From Bradyrhizobium cytisi (GTDB lineage Bacteria; Pseudomonadota; Alphaproteobacteria; Rhizobiales; Xanthobacteraceae): a stretch of 64,000 nucleotides of DNA. The notes beneath the pieces are model-generated. The model searched no databases and had not been told where the DNA came from. It worked only from the letters and a program-made list of their open reading frames with translations. Of the stretch, positions 7,174 to 15,576 are shown in pieces. The stretch spans positions 248,001 through 312,000 of the forward strand of contig NZ_VSSR01000021.1 in NCBI RefSeq assembly GCF_008123515.1. The letters are read 5' to 3'. Position 1 is the first letter of the stretch. Every line of letters starts with the position of its first letter. Made by a program: the position numbers and the translations under genes.

Positions 7174-10100
7174 AGTCGTTCAACCTCTCCGACTGGGCGC
7201 TCGGTCATCGTTCGCTCGTCTGGTATTTCATGATCGCCTTCATGGCGGCGGGCCTGTTTGCCTACCTTCAACTGGGCCGGCAGGAAGACCCAGACTTCAC
7301 CATCAAAACCATGGTGATCCAGGCGCAGTGGCCGGGTGCCTCGCCCGCGGAGATGACCCGGCAGGTCACCGACAGGATCGAGAAGAAGCTCGAGGAGCTG
7401 GAATCGCTCGACTACACCAAGAGCGTCACCGTCGCCGGCCGGACCACCGTCTTCGTCTATCTGCGTGACACCACCAAGGCCGCCGACGTGAAGCCGACCT
7501 GGATCCGGGTCCGCAACATGATCGCGGACATCAAGGGCGAGTTTCCGCAAGGGGTGATCGGGCCGGGCTTCAACGACCGCTTCGGCGACGTGTTCGGCAA
7601 CATCTATGCGTTCACCAGCGACGGCTTGAGCCAGCGTCAGCTGCGCGATCACGTCGAAGACATCCGCGCCAAGGTGCTGACCGTGCCGGACGTCGGCAAG
7701 GTCGACATTCTCGGTGCGCAGGACGAGGTGATCTATCTCGAATTTTCGACCCGGAAGATCGCGGCCCTTGGCCTCGACGTCCACGCCATCATGACCTCGC
7801 TGCAGGGGCAGAATGCGGTCGCGCCCTCCGGTGTGTTCCAGGAAGGGCCGGAGCGGATCAGCGTGCGGGTGAACGGCCAGTTCACCTCGGAGGCAAGCCT
7901 GAAGGCGGTCAACCTCCGCATCAACGATCGCTTCTTTCCCCTGACCGACGTCGCAACCATCACGCGCGGCTATGAGGATCCGGCCAAGACGTTGTTCAGG
8001 TACGACGGCGAGCCCGCGATCGCGCTTGCCATCGGCATGAAGTCCGGCGCCAACCTGCTTCACTTCGGGGAGGGCTTGAAGGAGGAAATGACGAAGATCA
8101 TCGCCGACCTGCCGATCGGCGTCGGCGTTCACCAGGTCGCCGATCAGCCCGTCATCGTCGAGCATGCCGTCTCCGGCTTCACGGAAGCGCTGTTCGAGGC
8201 CGTGATCATCGTGCTCGGCATCAGCTTTCTCAGCCTGGGCCTGCGCGCAGGCCTGGTGGTCGCCGTCGCTATCCCGCTGGTGCTCGCCATCACCTTCGTC
8301 GTGATGGCCTATGCCGGGATCTCGCTTCAGCGAATTTCGCTTGGCGCGCTGATCATCGCTCTGGGCCTGCTGGTCGACGACGCCATGATCGCGGTCGAAA
8401 TGATGGTGGCGCGGCTCGAGATCGGCGAGCCCCTGGAGAAGGCCGCGACCCACGTCTATACGTCGACCGCGTTTCCGATGCTGACGGGCACCCTGGTCAC
8501 GGTGGCCGGGTTCATCCCGATCGGGCTCAACAGCAGCAATGCCGGCGAGTTCACCTTCACGCTGTTCGTGGTGATCGCAGTCTCCCTGATCGTGTCCTGG
8601 ATTGTCGCGGTGCTGTTCACGCCGCTGCTCGGCGTCACGATCCTGCCCGCCAAAATGAAGGGCCACCATGGAGAGAAGGGCCGCGTGGCGCAGCTGTTTG
8701 CGCGTCTGCTTCTGTTCTGCATGCATCATCGCTGGACGACCATCTCGGTGACGGCCGCAGCCTTCCTGGTCGCCTTGTTCGGTCTTCAATTCGTCCAGCA
8801 GCAGTTCTTCCCGTCCTCGGACCGCGCCGAGCTCGTGATCGACTGGAATCTGCCGCAGAACGCCTCCATCGCCGACACCAACGTGCAGATGGCGCGGTTC
8901 GAGCGCGAGCAGCTTGAGGACAACCATTCGGTCGATCACTGGTCGACCTACGTCGGCACCGGCTCGCCGCGGTTCGTCCTGTCGTTCGACGTGCAGACGG
9001 CCAACACCTGGTTCGGCCAGATGGTGGTCGTGACCAAGGGCGGCATCAACGCCCGCGACCAGCTCAAGGCGCAGTTCGAGGCCTACCTGAAGAAGACGTT
9101 CCCCGGCACCGACACCTACGTCAAGCTGCTCGAGGTCGGTCCCCCGGTGGGCCGTCCCGTGCAGTACCGCTTGAGCGGGCCTGACATCGCCAGGCTGCGG
9201 GATCTTTCGCAGAAGCTTGCCGGGATCGTCCGGAGCAGCCCCGATCTGGGCAACGTCGTGTTCGACTGGATAGAGCCGGCGCGGGTCGTCAAGGTCGACG
9301 TTCTCCAGGACAAGGCCCGCCAACTCGGCGTGACCTCGGAGGACATCGCCACGGCAGTGAACTCGGTGCTCGAGGGAACGCCGATCACGCAGGTGCGCGA
9401 CAGCATCTACCTGGTCAATGTCACGGGACGGGCGACGGCGGCGGAGCGTGCGTCCATCGATACTCTGCGCGATCTGCAGTTGACGGGCGTCGGCGGTCAG
9501 TCCGTGCCCCTCGGGGCCGTGGCTAATCTGCGTTACGAGCTCGAGCAGCCGACGATCTGGCGGCGCGCGCGGATCCCGACCATCACGTTGAAGGCGGGCG
9601 TCGTCGGCAGCGCGCAGCCCAAGACGGTGGTCGATCAGCTCGCGCCGAAAGTTGCGGAGTTCACCAAGGAGCTGCCGGCGGGCTATTCGGTGAATATCGG
9701 CGGCTCGGTGGAGGAGAGCGCCAAGAGCCAGGCGCCGATCGTGGCCATCGTTCCGCTCATGCTGTTCGTCATGGCGACGGTGCTGATGATCCAGCTGCAG
9801 AGCTTCCATCGCCTGTTCCTGGTGTTTGCGGTCGCCCCGCTCGCCGTGATCGGCGTCGTCATGGCTCTGTTGCCGAGCGGAGCGCCCCTCGGCTTCGTCG
9901 CCATCCTCGGCGTTCTCGCCCTGATCGGCATCCTGGTCCGAAACTCGGTGATCCTGATCGTGCAGATCGAGGACCTCAGGAAGGAGGGGCGCCCGGCCTG
10001 GGACGCCGTGGTGGAGGCGACCGAGCATCGCATGCGGCCGATTCTGCTGACCGCCGCCGCCGCAAGTCTCGCCCTGATTCCGATCGCGCGCGAGATCTTC

Positions 10101-10334
10101 TGGGGCCCGATGGCCTACGCGATGATGGGCGGCATCATCGTCGGCACGCTGCTGACGCTTTTGTTCCTGCCGGCGCTGTATGTGGCCTGGTTCCGCATTC
10201 AGCCCGATCTCGACCACGAAGCATCGGCGCAGGAGCCTGCTGCGCCTGCGCACGATACTCCCCGTCCGGACGCGCAGATGCCGGCACACGTTCCCGCGTC
10301 CAAGCCGACGCCTGTCCTCGAAACGCAGTCTTGA
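7170..10334 (+). CDS. RND family efflux pump, inner-membrane transporter
   Basis: 1054 residues, the usual length of HAE-1 type RND pumps. It has a TM1 near residues 13-32, a first large periplasmic domain, a TM block (about 335-500) with the proton-relay pair in GLLVDDAMIAVEM (Asp403-Asp404), a second TM block after residue 860, and GILVRNSVILIVQIEDL in the TM10-11 region. It exchanges protons for lipophilic substrates. No outer-membrane channel is encoded nearby, as in TriABC, which recruits an unlinked channel. A proline/alanine-rich cytoplasmic tail (about 40 residues) ends the protein. Substrate not predictable from sequence. Confidence 0.93.
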   Translation: MKSFNLSDWALGHRSLVWYFMIAFMAAGLFAYLQLGRQEDPDFTIKTMVIQAQWPGASPAEMTRQVTDRIEKKLEELESLDYTKSVTVAGRTTVFVYLRDTTKAADVKPTWIRVRNMIADIKGEFPQGVIGPGFNDRFGDVFGNIYAFTSDGLSQRQLRDHVEDIRAKVLTVPDVGKVDILGAQDEVIYLEFSTRKIAALGLDVHAIMTSLQGQNAVAPSGVFQEGPERISVRVNGQFTSEASLKAVNLRINDRFFPLTDVATITRGYEDPAKTLFRYDGEPAIALAIGMKSGANLLHFGEGLKEEMTKIIADLPIGVGVHQVADQPVIVEHAVSGFTEALFEAVIIVLGISFLSLGLRAGLVVAVAIPLVLAITFVVMAYAGISLQRISLGALIIALGLLVDDAMIAVEMMVARLEIGEPLEKAATHVYTSTAFPMLTGTLVTVAGFIPIGLNSSNAGEFTFTLFVVIAVSLIVSWIVAVLFTPLLGVTILPAKMKGHHGEKGRVAQLFARLLLFCMHHRWTTISVTAAAFLVALFGLQFVQQQFFPSSDRAELVIDWNLPQNASIADTNVQMARFEREQLEDNHSVDHWSTYVGTGSPRFVLSFDVQTANTWFGQMVVVTKGGINARDQLKAQFEAYLKKTFPGTDTYVKLLEVGPPVGRPVQYRLSGPDIARLRDLSQKLAGIVRSSPDLGNVVFDWIEPARVVKVDVLQDKARQLGVTSEDIATAVNSVLEGTPITQVRDSIYLVNVTGRATAAERASIDTLRDLQLTGVGGQSVPLGAVANLRYELEQPTIWRRARIPTITLKAGVVGSAQPKTVVDQLAPKVAEFTKELPAGYSVNIGGSVEESAKSQAPIVAIVPLMLFVMATVLMIQLQSFHRLFLVFAVAPLAVIGVVMALLPSGAPLGFVAILGVLALIGILVRNSVILIVQIEDLRKEGRPAWDAVVEATEHRMRPILLTAAAASLALIPIAREIFWGPMAYAMMGGIIVGTLLTLLFLPALYVAWFRIQPDLDHEASAQEPAAPAHDTPRPDAQMPAHVPASKPTPVLETQS

Positions 10335-10347
10335 GAGAGAAAACACC

Positions 10348-10890
10348 ATGACACGAAAGACACTGATGCTGTCGCTCGCCGCGACGTTCGCGACAATGAC
10401 GCTGTCGGCGCACGACGCGTTCGCGCAGTTTCCGCCGCCGCCCCCGATGGCGGGACCTCCGCCGATGGCAGCCGGCGGTCCGCCGCCGATCGCAGCGGGG
10501 GGTCCTCCGGCCTTTGCGGCTCGTCCTCCGATGGGACCCGGCGGTGCGCCGCGTGCCGGCCTCGCCGGCGGGGCGCCTCGTCTCGGTGCAGGACCCGCGG
10601 TGCGCGGCGATCTCGCCGGGGTCGGAAGGGGCGGACCGGCGAGCGCCACTCGTGCTGCATCGGTCGGCTCCGGCCGCTTCGGCGGCTACGGCCGTTACGA
10701 TGGATCGCGGTACGGCTATCGTGGTGCGTATGCGGCGAGCGCTTACGCGGGGGCCGCTGCGGGCTACGCCTATGGACGCGGCTACTCGTCCGACGGCGAC
10801 TGCTACCTACACCTACACCCGCCACCGCCGCGTTCTGGCCTGCGACTGACGAAGCACGCGCATGTGAACGTGGCCATCTTGACCATTTAA
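10348..10890 (+). CDS. Gly/Pro-rich secreted protein, probable 3' frameshift
   Basis: Signal peptide (MLSLAATFATMTLSAHDAFA) then a low-complexity body rich in Pro, Gly and Ala (QFPPPPPMAGPPPMAAGGPP) and Tyr/Gly repeats (GYGRYDGSRYGYRGAYAAS). The frame reads CYLHLHPPPPRSG after codon 153 and runs 41 bases past a stop in the neighbouring frame. Omitting one C near 10807 restores CYTYTRHRRVLACD and a stop at 10847-10849, the kind of ending expected in related rhizobial proteins. As written, the ORF ends inside the large operator palindrome. It lies 13 bases after the RND gene, so is probably part of that operon. Confidence 0.6.
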   Translation: MTRKTLMLSLAATFATMTLSAHDAFAQFPPPPPMAGPPPMAAGGPPPIAAGGPPAFAARPPMGPGGAPRAGLAGGAPRLGAGPAVRGDLAGVGRGGPASATRAASVGSGRFGGYGRYDGSRYGYRGAYAASAYAGAAAGYAYGRGYSSDGDCYLHLHPPPPRSGLRLTKHAHVNVAILTI

Positions 10891-10921
10891 TAAACTATAC
10901 GTTATAGTTTATTAAATGGTC
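10881..10921 (+). promoter_or_regulatory. Large perfect palindrome: operator copy 3 overlapping a promoter
   Basis: Arms GACCATTTAATAAACTATA (10881-10899) and its exact complement (10903-10921) flank a CGT centre: 19-base arms without a mismatch. The inner part AAACTATA-N3-TATAGTTT matches the operators at 1746 and 4050. A -35-like TTGACC (10879-10884), 17-base spacer and -10-like TTATAG (10902-10907) lie within it, so a bound repressor would cover the promoter of the patatin operon at 10986. Confidence 0.75.
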
Positions 10922-10985
10922 GGCCGACGGGCCGGGCCGGCCGAACAGGCGCTGCCTCAGCCATCCCAAATCAAGGGCAACAACA

Positions 10986-12137
10986 ATGAACTTTCAGCCT
11001 CGACAGAACCTCGCGACCGCCGACCGGCGTCTGCCGTTCGATTGCATCGCCCTGCTGCTGCAGGGCGGCGGCGCCTTGGGGGCCTACCAGGGCGGCGTCT
11101 ACGAGGCCTTGGCCGAAGCCGACATCCATCCCGACTGGATCGCGGGCATTTCGATCGGGGCGATCAATGCCGCGATCATCGCCGGCAATCCGCCGAACGC
11201 CCGGGTGGACCGGCTCCGCGAGTTTTGGACGCAGGTGACCTTGGACACGCCTTTCACCCATGGGATGAATGGCGATCACACTCGCAGTTTTCTCAATCAG
11301 GTGAATGCGGGCTTTGCGGCGATGTTCGGGGCGAACGGATTCTTTTCCGCGCGGCCGTTCGCGCCGTGGCTGCAAGCGGGTGGAACGCTTGCCGCCACCA
11401 GCATCTACGACACCAGCGCGCTGAAGACGACACTGGAGCGCCTGGTCGATTTCGATCGCATCAACGCTGGTGTGACGCGGTTCAGCGCAGGGGCCGTGAA
11501 CGTGAGGACCGGCAATATGGTCTATTTCGACACTGCCACCCACACCATCCGGCCGGAGCACATTCTGGCGAGTGGTGCGCTGCCGCCGGGCTTTCCGGCT
11601 GTCGAAATCGATGGCGAACAGTATTGGGATGGCGGCCTCGTATCCAACACGCCGCTGCAGTGGGTGATCGAGTGCGGCGCCCGACAGGACACGCTCGTGT
11701 TTCAGGTCGATCTCTGGAGCGCGCGCGGCCAGATCCCGGGCAACATGGCGGAAGTGATCACTCGCCAGAAAGAGATCCAATACTCCAGTCGCACGCGGGC
11801 GAGCACCGACCAGTTCAAGAGCCTGCACCGGTTGCAGCGAGACCTGGCGGCTCTCTTGAGCAGGCTGCCGGAAGAACTGCGCGAACAGGACGACGTCAAG
11901 CTGCTCAGGACTGCTGCCTCCAACAACGTGCACAGCCTGGTCCACCTGATCTATCGCGCGCGGGATTACGAAGGCCACTCCAAGGACTACGAGTTTTCCC
12001 GTCTGTCGATGCAGGATCATTGGCGCGCCGGCTATCACGACGCCTTGCGCACCCTTCGGCATCCCGAGGTGCTGGCCCGCCCGACGAGTGCGGACGGCGT
12101 CTCCACGTTCGATCTTGAGCACGACGGTCGCGAATAG
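10986..12137 (+). CDS. Patatin-like phospholipase/hydrolase
   Basis: 383 residues. The oxyanion loop LLQGGGALGAYQGG (about residues 24-37), nucleophile elbow GISIG (Ser56) and DGG of the Ser-Asp dyad (Asp215, in YWDGGLVSNTPL) are all present, so an active serine hydrolase is expected. The first 20 residues carry no signal peptide, so it is cytosolic. It precedes acetoacetate decarboxylase and 3-hydroxybutyrate dehydrogenase genes, a context suggesting action on polyhydroxybutyrate granules or membrane lipid; this is inference. Its promoter carries the large operator palindrome. Confidence 0.9.
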   Translation: MNFQPRQNLATADRRLPFDCIALLLQGGGALGAYQGGVYEALAEADIHPDWIAGISIGAINAAIIAGNPPNARVDRLREFWTQVTLDTPFTHGMNGDHTRSFLNQVNAGFAAMFGANGFFSARPFAPWLQAGGTLAATSIYDTSALKTTLERLVDFDRINAGVTRFSAGAVNVRTGNMVYFDTATHTIRPEHILASGALPPGFPAVEIDGEQYWDGGLVSNTPLQWVIECGARQDTLVFQVDLWSARGQIPGNMAEVITRQKEIQYSSRTRASTDQFKSLHRLQRDLAALLSRLPEELREQDDVKLLRTAASNNVHSLVHLIYRARDYEGHSKDYEFSRLSMQDHWRAGYHDALRTLRHPEVLARPTSADGVSTFDLEHDGRE

Positions 12138-12173
12138 GCCGGCCGGGCCCTTCCCAGTCACAGGAGAATTCAA

Positions 12174-12965
12174 ATGCGCGAGAGTGAGGTCGTTAGGCGT
12201 GCGTTCGCCATGCCGCTGACGAATCCGGCCTATCCGCCGGGACCGTATCGTTTCGTCGACCGCGAATACCTGATCATCACCTATCGCACCGATCCGGCGA
12301 AGCTGCGATCGGTCGTCCCGGCTCCGCTCGATCTCGATGAAGGCGAAGCGCTGGTCAAGTACGAATTCATCCGCATGCCGGATTCCAATGGTTTCGGCGA
12401 CTATACCGAGAGCGGCCAGGTCATCCCTGTGTCGTTCCGCGGACGCAAGGGCGGCTACACCCACTGCATGTTCCTGAACGATGAGGGACCGATCGCGGGT
12501 GGCCGGGAGCTCTGGGGCTTTCCGAAAAAGCTCGGCCAGCCGACCTTGCGGACCGAGCTCGATACGCTCATCGGCACGCTGGATTACGGTCCGCTGCGGG
12601 TAGCGACCGGCACGATGGGATACAAGCACCGCGAAGCCGACGTGGCCCAGGTGAAGGCCGCGCTGCAGGAGCCGAACTTCCTGCTCAAGATCATTCCGCA
12701 CGTCGACGGCAGCCCGCGGATCTGCGAGCTCGTCGAATATCACCTCGAGCAATTGGTCTTGAAGGGGGCGTGGACCGGACCCGCCGCTCTCTCCTTGACG
12801 CCTCACGCCCTCGCTCCCGTGTCCGATTTGCCGGTGCTCGAGATCGTCTCCGCGGTTCACATCCGTGCAGACCTTACGCTGGGATTGGGCAAGGTCGTTC
12901 ACGACTATCTGCAGCAGCCGGTCCGACGTCCCGTCGGGGGCCATGAGAGAGCCCTGGTCACCTGA
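12174..12965 (+). CDS. adc: Acetoacetate decarboxylase
   Basis: 263 residues, close to the Clostridium enzyme. It converts acetoacetate to acetone and CO2 through a Schiff base on a lysine whose pKa is lowered by its neighbour. The motif [15 protein letters not shown] contains the expected adjacent lysines (118 and 119), and EFIRMPD and the basic segment RKGGYTHC fit the family. AGGAG lies just upstream of the ATG at 12174; a second ATG 12 codons in (MPLTNPAYP) is also possible. It sits 36 bases after the patatin gene and before a 3-hydroxybutyrate dehydrogenase, so is probably cotranscribed. Confidence 0.9.
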   Translation: MRESEVVRRAFAMPLTNPAYPPGPYRFVDREYLIITYRTDPAKLRSVVPAPLDLDEGEALVKYEFIRMPDSNGFGDYTESGQVIPVSFRGRKGGYTHCMFLNDEGPIAGGRELWGFPKKLGQPTLRTELDTLIGTLDYGPLRVATGTMGYKHREADVAQVKAALQEPNFLLKIIPHVDGSPRICELVEYHLEQLVLKGAWTGPAALSLTPHALAPVSDLPVLEIVSAVHIRADLTLGLGKVVHDYLQQPVRRPVGGHERALVT

Positions 12966-13042
12966 GTGCAGTCTCGACGGGCTGCGTAGGTCCGAAAACA
13001 CCGCGGCGACGAGCCGCACACGGTACAACAAGGAAAGGCAAA

Positions 13043-13831
13043 ATGAGTATTCTGAAAGGTAAAGTCGCAGTCGTGACCGGCTCCACCAGCGGCATCGGTC
13101 TCGCGTATGCTCGTGCTTTCGCAGGCGCCGGGGCCAACGTCGTGCTCAATGGAATGGGGGCGCGGGCCGATGTCGAGAACGAGCGCTCTGCGATCGAGAG
13201 GGAATTTGGCGTCAAGGCGGCCTATTCGGCTGCGGACATGGCAAGCCCGGACCAGATCGCCGAGCTCATCGCGCTGGCGGAAAGCACCTTCGGCAGCGTC
13301 GATGTCCTCGTGAACAATGCCGGCGTCCAGCACGTCGCCCCTGTCGAGGAGTTTCCGGTCGACAAGTGGAATGCGATCATCGGGATCAACCTGTCGTCCG
13401 CGTTCCACGCAATCCGTGCAGCCGTGCCCCGCATGAAGAAGCGCGGTTGGGGCCGGATCATCACCACGGCCTCGGCGCATTCGATCGTCGCTTCGCCCTT
13501 CAAGTCGGCCTACGTCGCCGCCAAGCACGGCATCGTCGGACTCACCAAGACGGTGGCGCTGGAGCTCGCCCGGTCCAAGATCACCTGCAACTGCATCAGC
13601 CCCGGATACGTCTGGACGCCGCTGGTGGAGAAGCAGATCCCGAACACGATGGTGGCGCGCAACATGAGGCGGGATGAGGTGATCAGCGAGGTCCTGCTCG
13701 CGGCCCAGCCGACGAAGGAATTCGTCACGGTGGAACAGGTCGCTTCGCTGGCGCTGTTCCTGTGCAGCCAGGACGCCGCTCAGATCACCGGTGCCAACCT
13801 TTCCGTCGACGGCGGCTGGACGGCCGCGTAG
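13043..13831 (+). CDS. bdhA: D-3-hydroxybutyrate dehydrogenase (SDR)
   Basis: 262 residues. Classical short-chain dehydrogenase: nucleotide-binding TGSTSGIG (12-19), NNAG (91-94), catalytic Ser144, Tyr157 and Lys161 (SAYVAAKHG), and the C-terminal ITGANLSVDGGWTA. The TGSTSGIG form and the 260-residue length are typical of NAD-dependent 3-hydroxybutyrate dehydrogenases, which oxidise 3-hydroxybutyrate to acetoacetate, the substrate of the gene just upstream. AAGGAAAGG precedes the start. Last enzyme gene of the patatin operon. Confidence 0.88.
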   Translation: MSILKGKVAVVTGSTSGIGLAYARAFAGAGANVVLNGMGARADVENERSAIEREFGVKAAYSAADMASPDQIAELIALAESTFGSVDVLVNNAGVQHVAPVEEFPVDKWNAIIGINLSSAFHAIRAAVPRMKKRGWGRIITTASAHSIVASPFKSAYVAAKHGIVGLTKTVALELARSKITCNCISPGYVWTPLVEKQIPNTMVARNMRRDEVISEVLLAAQPTKEFVTVEQVASLALFLCSQDAAQITGANLSVDGGWTAA

Positions 13832-13965
13832 GCCGCCCAAAACGAGCGACCGAGAAGCGGACCGCTAAAGAAGTTCTCGCGAACACATGGGTTAGATCAA
13901 GCGACGGTGCTCCCACCTGCGCTCCCTTGGTACCGAACATCAACAAATCATCTGGAGAGAAGATC

Positions 13966-14328
13966 ATGAACAAGCGACTACTCGCGAGCGTCGTCGGCTG
14001 TGCCTGCCTTACCCTGGCGACGGCCGTCGAGGCTCGAACCTCTTACGATGGATCCTGGAATCTCCTTTTCGTCACGCAGCGCGGCAGCTGTGATCCGACC
14101 TACAGCTTTACCGTGAACATAAACGACGGCTTCGTCACGCATCCCAACCTGGTGAAATTCGCCGGCCACGTCGGACGTTCGGGCGCGGTTCACGCCTCGG
14201 TTACGGTCCACGACAAATACGCAGCAGGGTCCGGGAGGTTGACGCGAGACGCCGGTCGCGGGAGCTGGAGTGGCCACGCAGCGGGCGGGCGCTGCTCGGG
14301 ATATTGGACCGCGCAGCGAAACGGGTAG
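13966..14328 (+). CDS. Small secreted hypothetical protein
   Basis: 120 residues with a signal peptide (LLASVVGCACLTLATAVEA) and a beta-rich mature part (SYDGSWNLLFVTQRGSCDPT, GRGSWSGHAAGGRCSGYWTA) with two cysteines. The pattern SYDGSW...G.CSGYWTAQR is found in many short Bradyrhizobium secreted proteins of unknown role. CTGGAGAGAAG stands before the ATG. It follows bdhA by 134 bases and may be separately transcribed. Confidence 0.65.
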   Translation: MNKRLLASVVGCACLTLATAVEARTSYDGSWNLLFVTQRGSCDPTYSFTVNINDGFVTHPNLVKFAGHVGRSGAVHASVTVHDKYAAGSGRLTRDAGRGSWSGHAAGGRCSGYWTAQRNG

Positions 14329-14518
14329 GAAGCGAGGTCCGGGATTTTGCTCCGAAACCGCTCAGGCCCTGCATCGGCGCGGCGTTTGCGAACCGGCGCG
14401 TCGCGCCAGTGCGCCGGTGATGGACGGCGGAGCGGCGAGCCGAGTTGATCCTGGTCAAGGTGGAGCAGGCGCAGGGTGCGTACGCTGATCGCGTCGATGA
14501 AACCGATGGAGACGAGCG

Positions 14519-15109
14519 ATGAGCACGCAAGCAAACTTTCAGTCTTGGGCTAAGGAGCGGCTCGACGAAATGGAAGCCACGCTCACCTTTCTCGATGGCA
14601 AAGCGGGGGAGGTGCAGGCGGAGCTTCGAGCCAAGGCCAACGAACTTCGCGCCGACCTTCGGGCCAAGCAAAGTGAGTTCCGAAAGACGGTCAAGAAGCA
14701 AGCCGAGGCGAACGAAGCGGCCTTCGTTGCCGCCAAGGCAAAACTGGAAGTGGATTGGAAGGCTTTCGAGGCCGATGTGGCGAAATACGTCGATGGCTTC
14801 AGCAAGCGGGTCGAACAGCAGCGGGCCGCTTTCGAGGTTCAGGCCGCAGCCCAGCTGAACGCCTGGCGCGAAGCGGCCGACAAGATCGCCGGCGATGGCA
14901 AGCAGTTTGCTGCAGAGCGTCGGGCCCAAATAGAGGAGGCCGTGAAGCGCATGAAGGCCGAGGCGGCCGAGGCGGAGGGAAAGCTCCAGAAGCTAAGCCA
15001 GGCCGGAGCGCAGTCATGGTCCGCCCTGATGGTGGCTCTGGCCGAAACGCGGACCAGCTTCGATCGCGCCAACCAGGCCGCCCAGGAAGCGTTCAAACGA
15101 GCGGCCTGA
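14519..15109 (+). CDS. Coiled-coil hypothetical protein (196 aa)
   Basis: Almost wholly alpha-helical and rich in Ala, Lys, Glu and Gln, with long heptad-like runs (GEVQAELRAKANELRADLRA, KQAEANEAAFVAAKAKLEVD). There is no signal peptide or membrane span, so a cytosolic coiled coil is predicted. GAGACGAGCG precedes the ATG. A strong hairpin at 15124-15153 follows the stop. No enzyme motif; the role is unknown. Confidence 0.65.
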   Translation: MSTQANFQSWAKERLDEMEATLTFLDGKAGEVQAELRAKANELRADLRAKQSEFRKTVKKQAEANEAAFVAAKAKLEVDWKAFEADVAKYVDGFSKRVEQQRAAFEVQAAAQLNAWREAADKIAGDGKQFAAERRAQIEEAVKRMKAEAAEAEGKLQKLSQAGAQSWSALMVALAETRTSFDRANQAAQEAFKRAA

Positions 15110-15308
15110 GACTGATACCTTTCGGGGGAGACTGCCGCGAGGCGGTCTCCCCCCGTTCACTCAATTCGGCCTCGCCGAGCCGCCGCTCTCGACGCGTGCG
15201 GAGAGCGCCGACCATCTGAGCCGGTCCGTGAATGACGCTGGCCCGCTGCAGCATCTGGATCTCGCGCTCCTGGGTTCGGATCAGCCCGCGCAAGCCGGCG
15301 GATCTCAT
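15093..15308 (-). CDS. Possible small hypothetical protein
   Basis: A 71-residue frame starting MRSAGLRGLIRTQEREIQML, 18 bases after the end of the preceding leftward gene. The first 40 codons show the same GC-rich third positions as neighbouring genes. The end runs through the hairpin at 15124-15153 and overlaps the 3' end of the opposite gene, so either the frame is real only in its first part or it is chance. Confidence 0.3.
   Translation of the reverse strand: MRSAGLRGLIRTQEREIQMLQRASVIHGPAQMVGALRTRRERRLGEAELSERGETASRQSPPKGISLRPLV
15124..15153. terminator. Strong hairpin after the coiled-coil gene
   Basis: GGGGGAGACTGCC / GGCGGTCTCCCCC: a 13-bp stem with one G-U pair, closed by a GCGA (GNRA-type) tetraloop. 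No long T run follows on either strand, so it may be a weak terminator or an mRNA 3' end stabiliser. Confidence 0.5.
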
Positions 15309-15326
15309 TCCGGACCCAGTGAAGTC

Positions 15327-15575
15327 TCATAGGGTACTGAGGTCGTCCGGCACCTCGCCGAACTTCCGGATCACGGTGGCATCTCCGAAGTCGCCCGTCG
15401 CAGGATCCCCGCTGCGGCTGAACGCGACGGCGCCGACGATGCCGGGCTTCCGCGAAAGCGCCTCGGCTTTCATCACGGCAGCGTTCGGATTGAAGCACTC
15501 GACCGCCTCGCCGGCGGCGACGCCGTCGTCGGCGGCCACGAAGGGCAGGGCTACGTAGTAGGTGACCTCGGACAT
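15327..15575 (-). CDS. Small conserved hypothetical protein
   Basis: 82 residues beginning MSEVTYYVALPFVAADDGVA and containing ECFNPNAAVMKAEALSRKPG and VIRKFGEVPDDL. The layout resembles short rhizobial proteins often found beside a gene like the one just upstream. The ATG at 15575 lies against the stop of the upstream gene (15577-15579), so the pair is likely translationally coupled. Confidence 0.65.
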   Translation of the reverse strand: MSEVTYYVALPFVAADDGVAAGEAVECFNPNAAVMKAEALSRKPGIVGAVAFSRSGDPATGDFGDATVIRKFGEVPDDLSTL

Positions 15576-15576
15576 C

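Noticed and set aside
7161..10649. A very long leftward open frame opposite the RND gene
   Set aside because: It is the mirror of the pump's GC-rich codons: no signal peptide, no domain, and runs of D, H, R and G typical of antisense shadow frames.
10971..13031. 686-codon leftward frame opposite the patatin and decarboxylase genes
   Set aside because: Antisense to two well-supported enzymes in the same operon, without family similarity.
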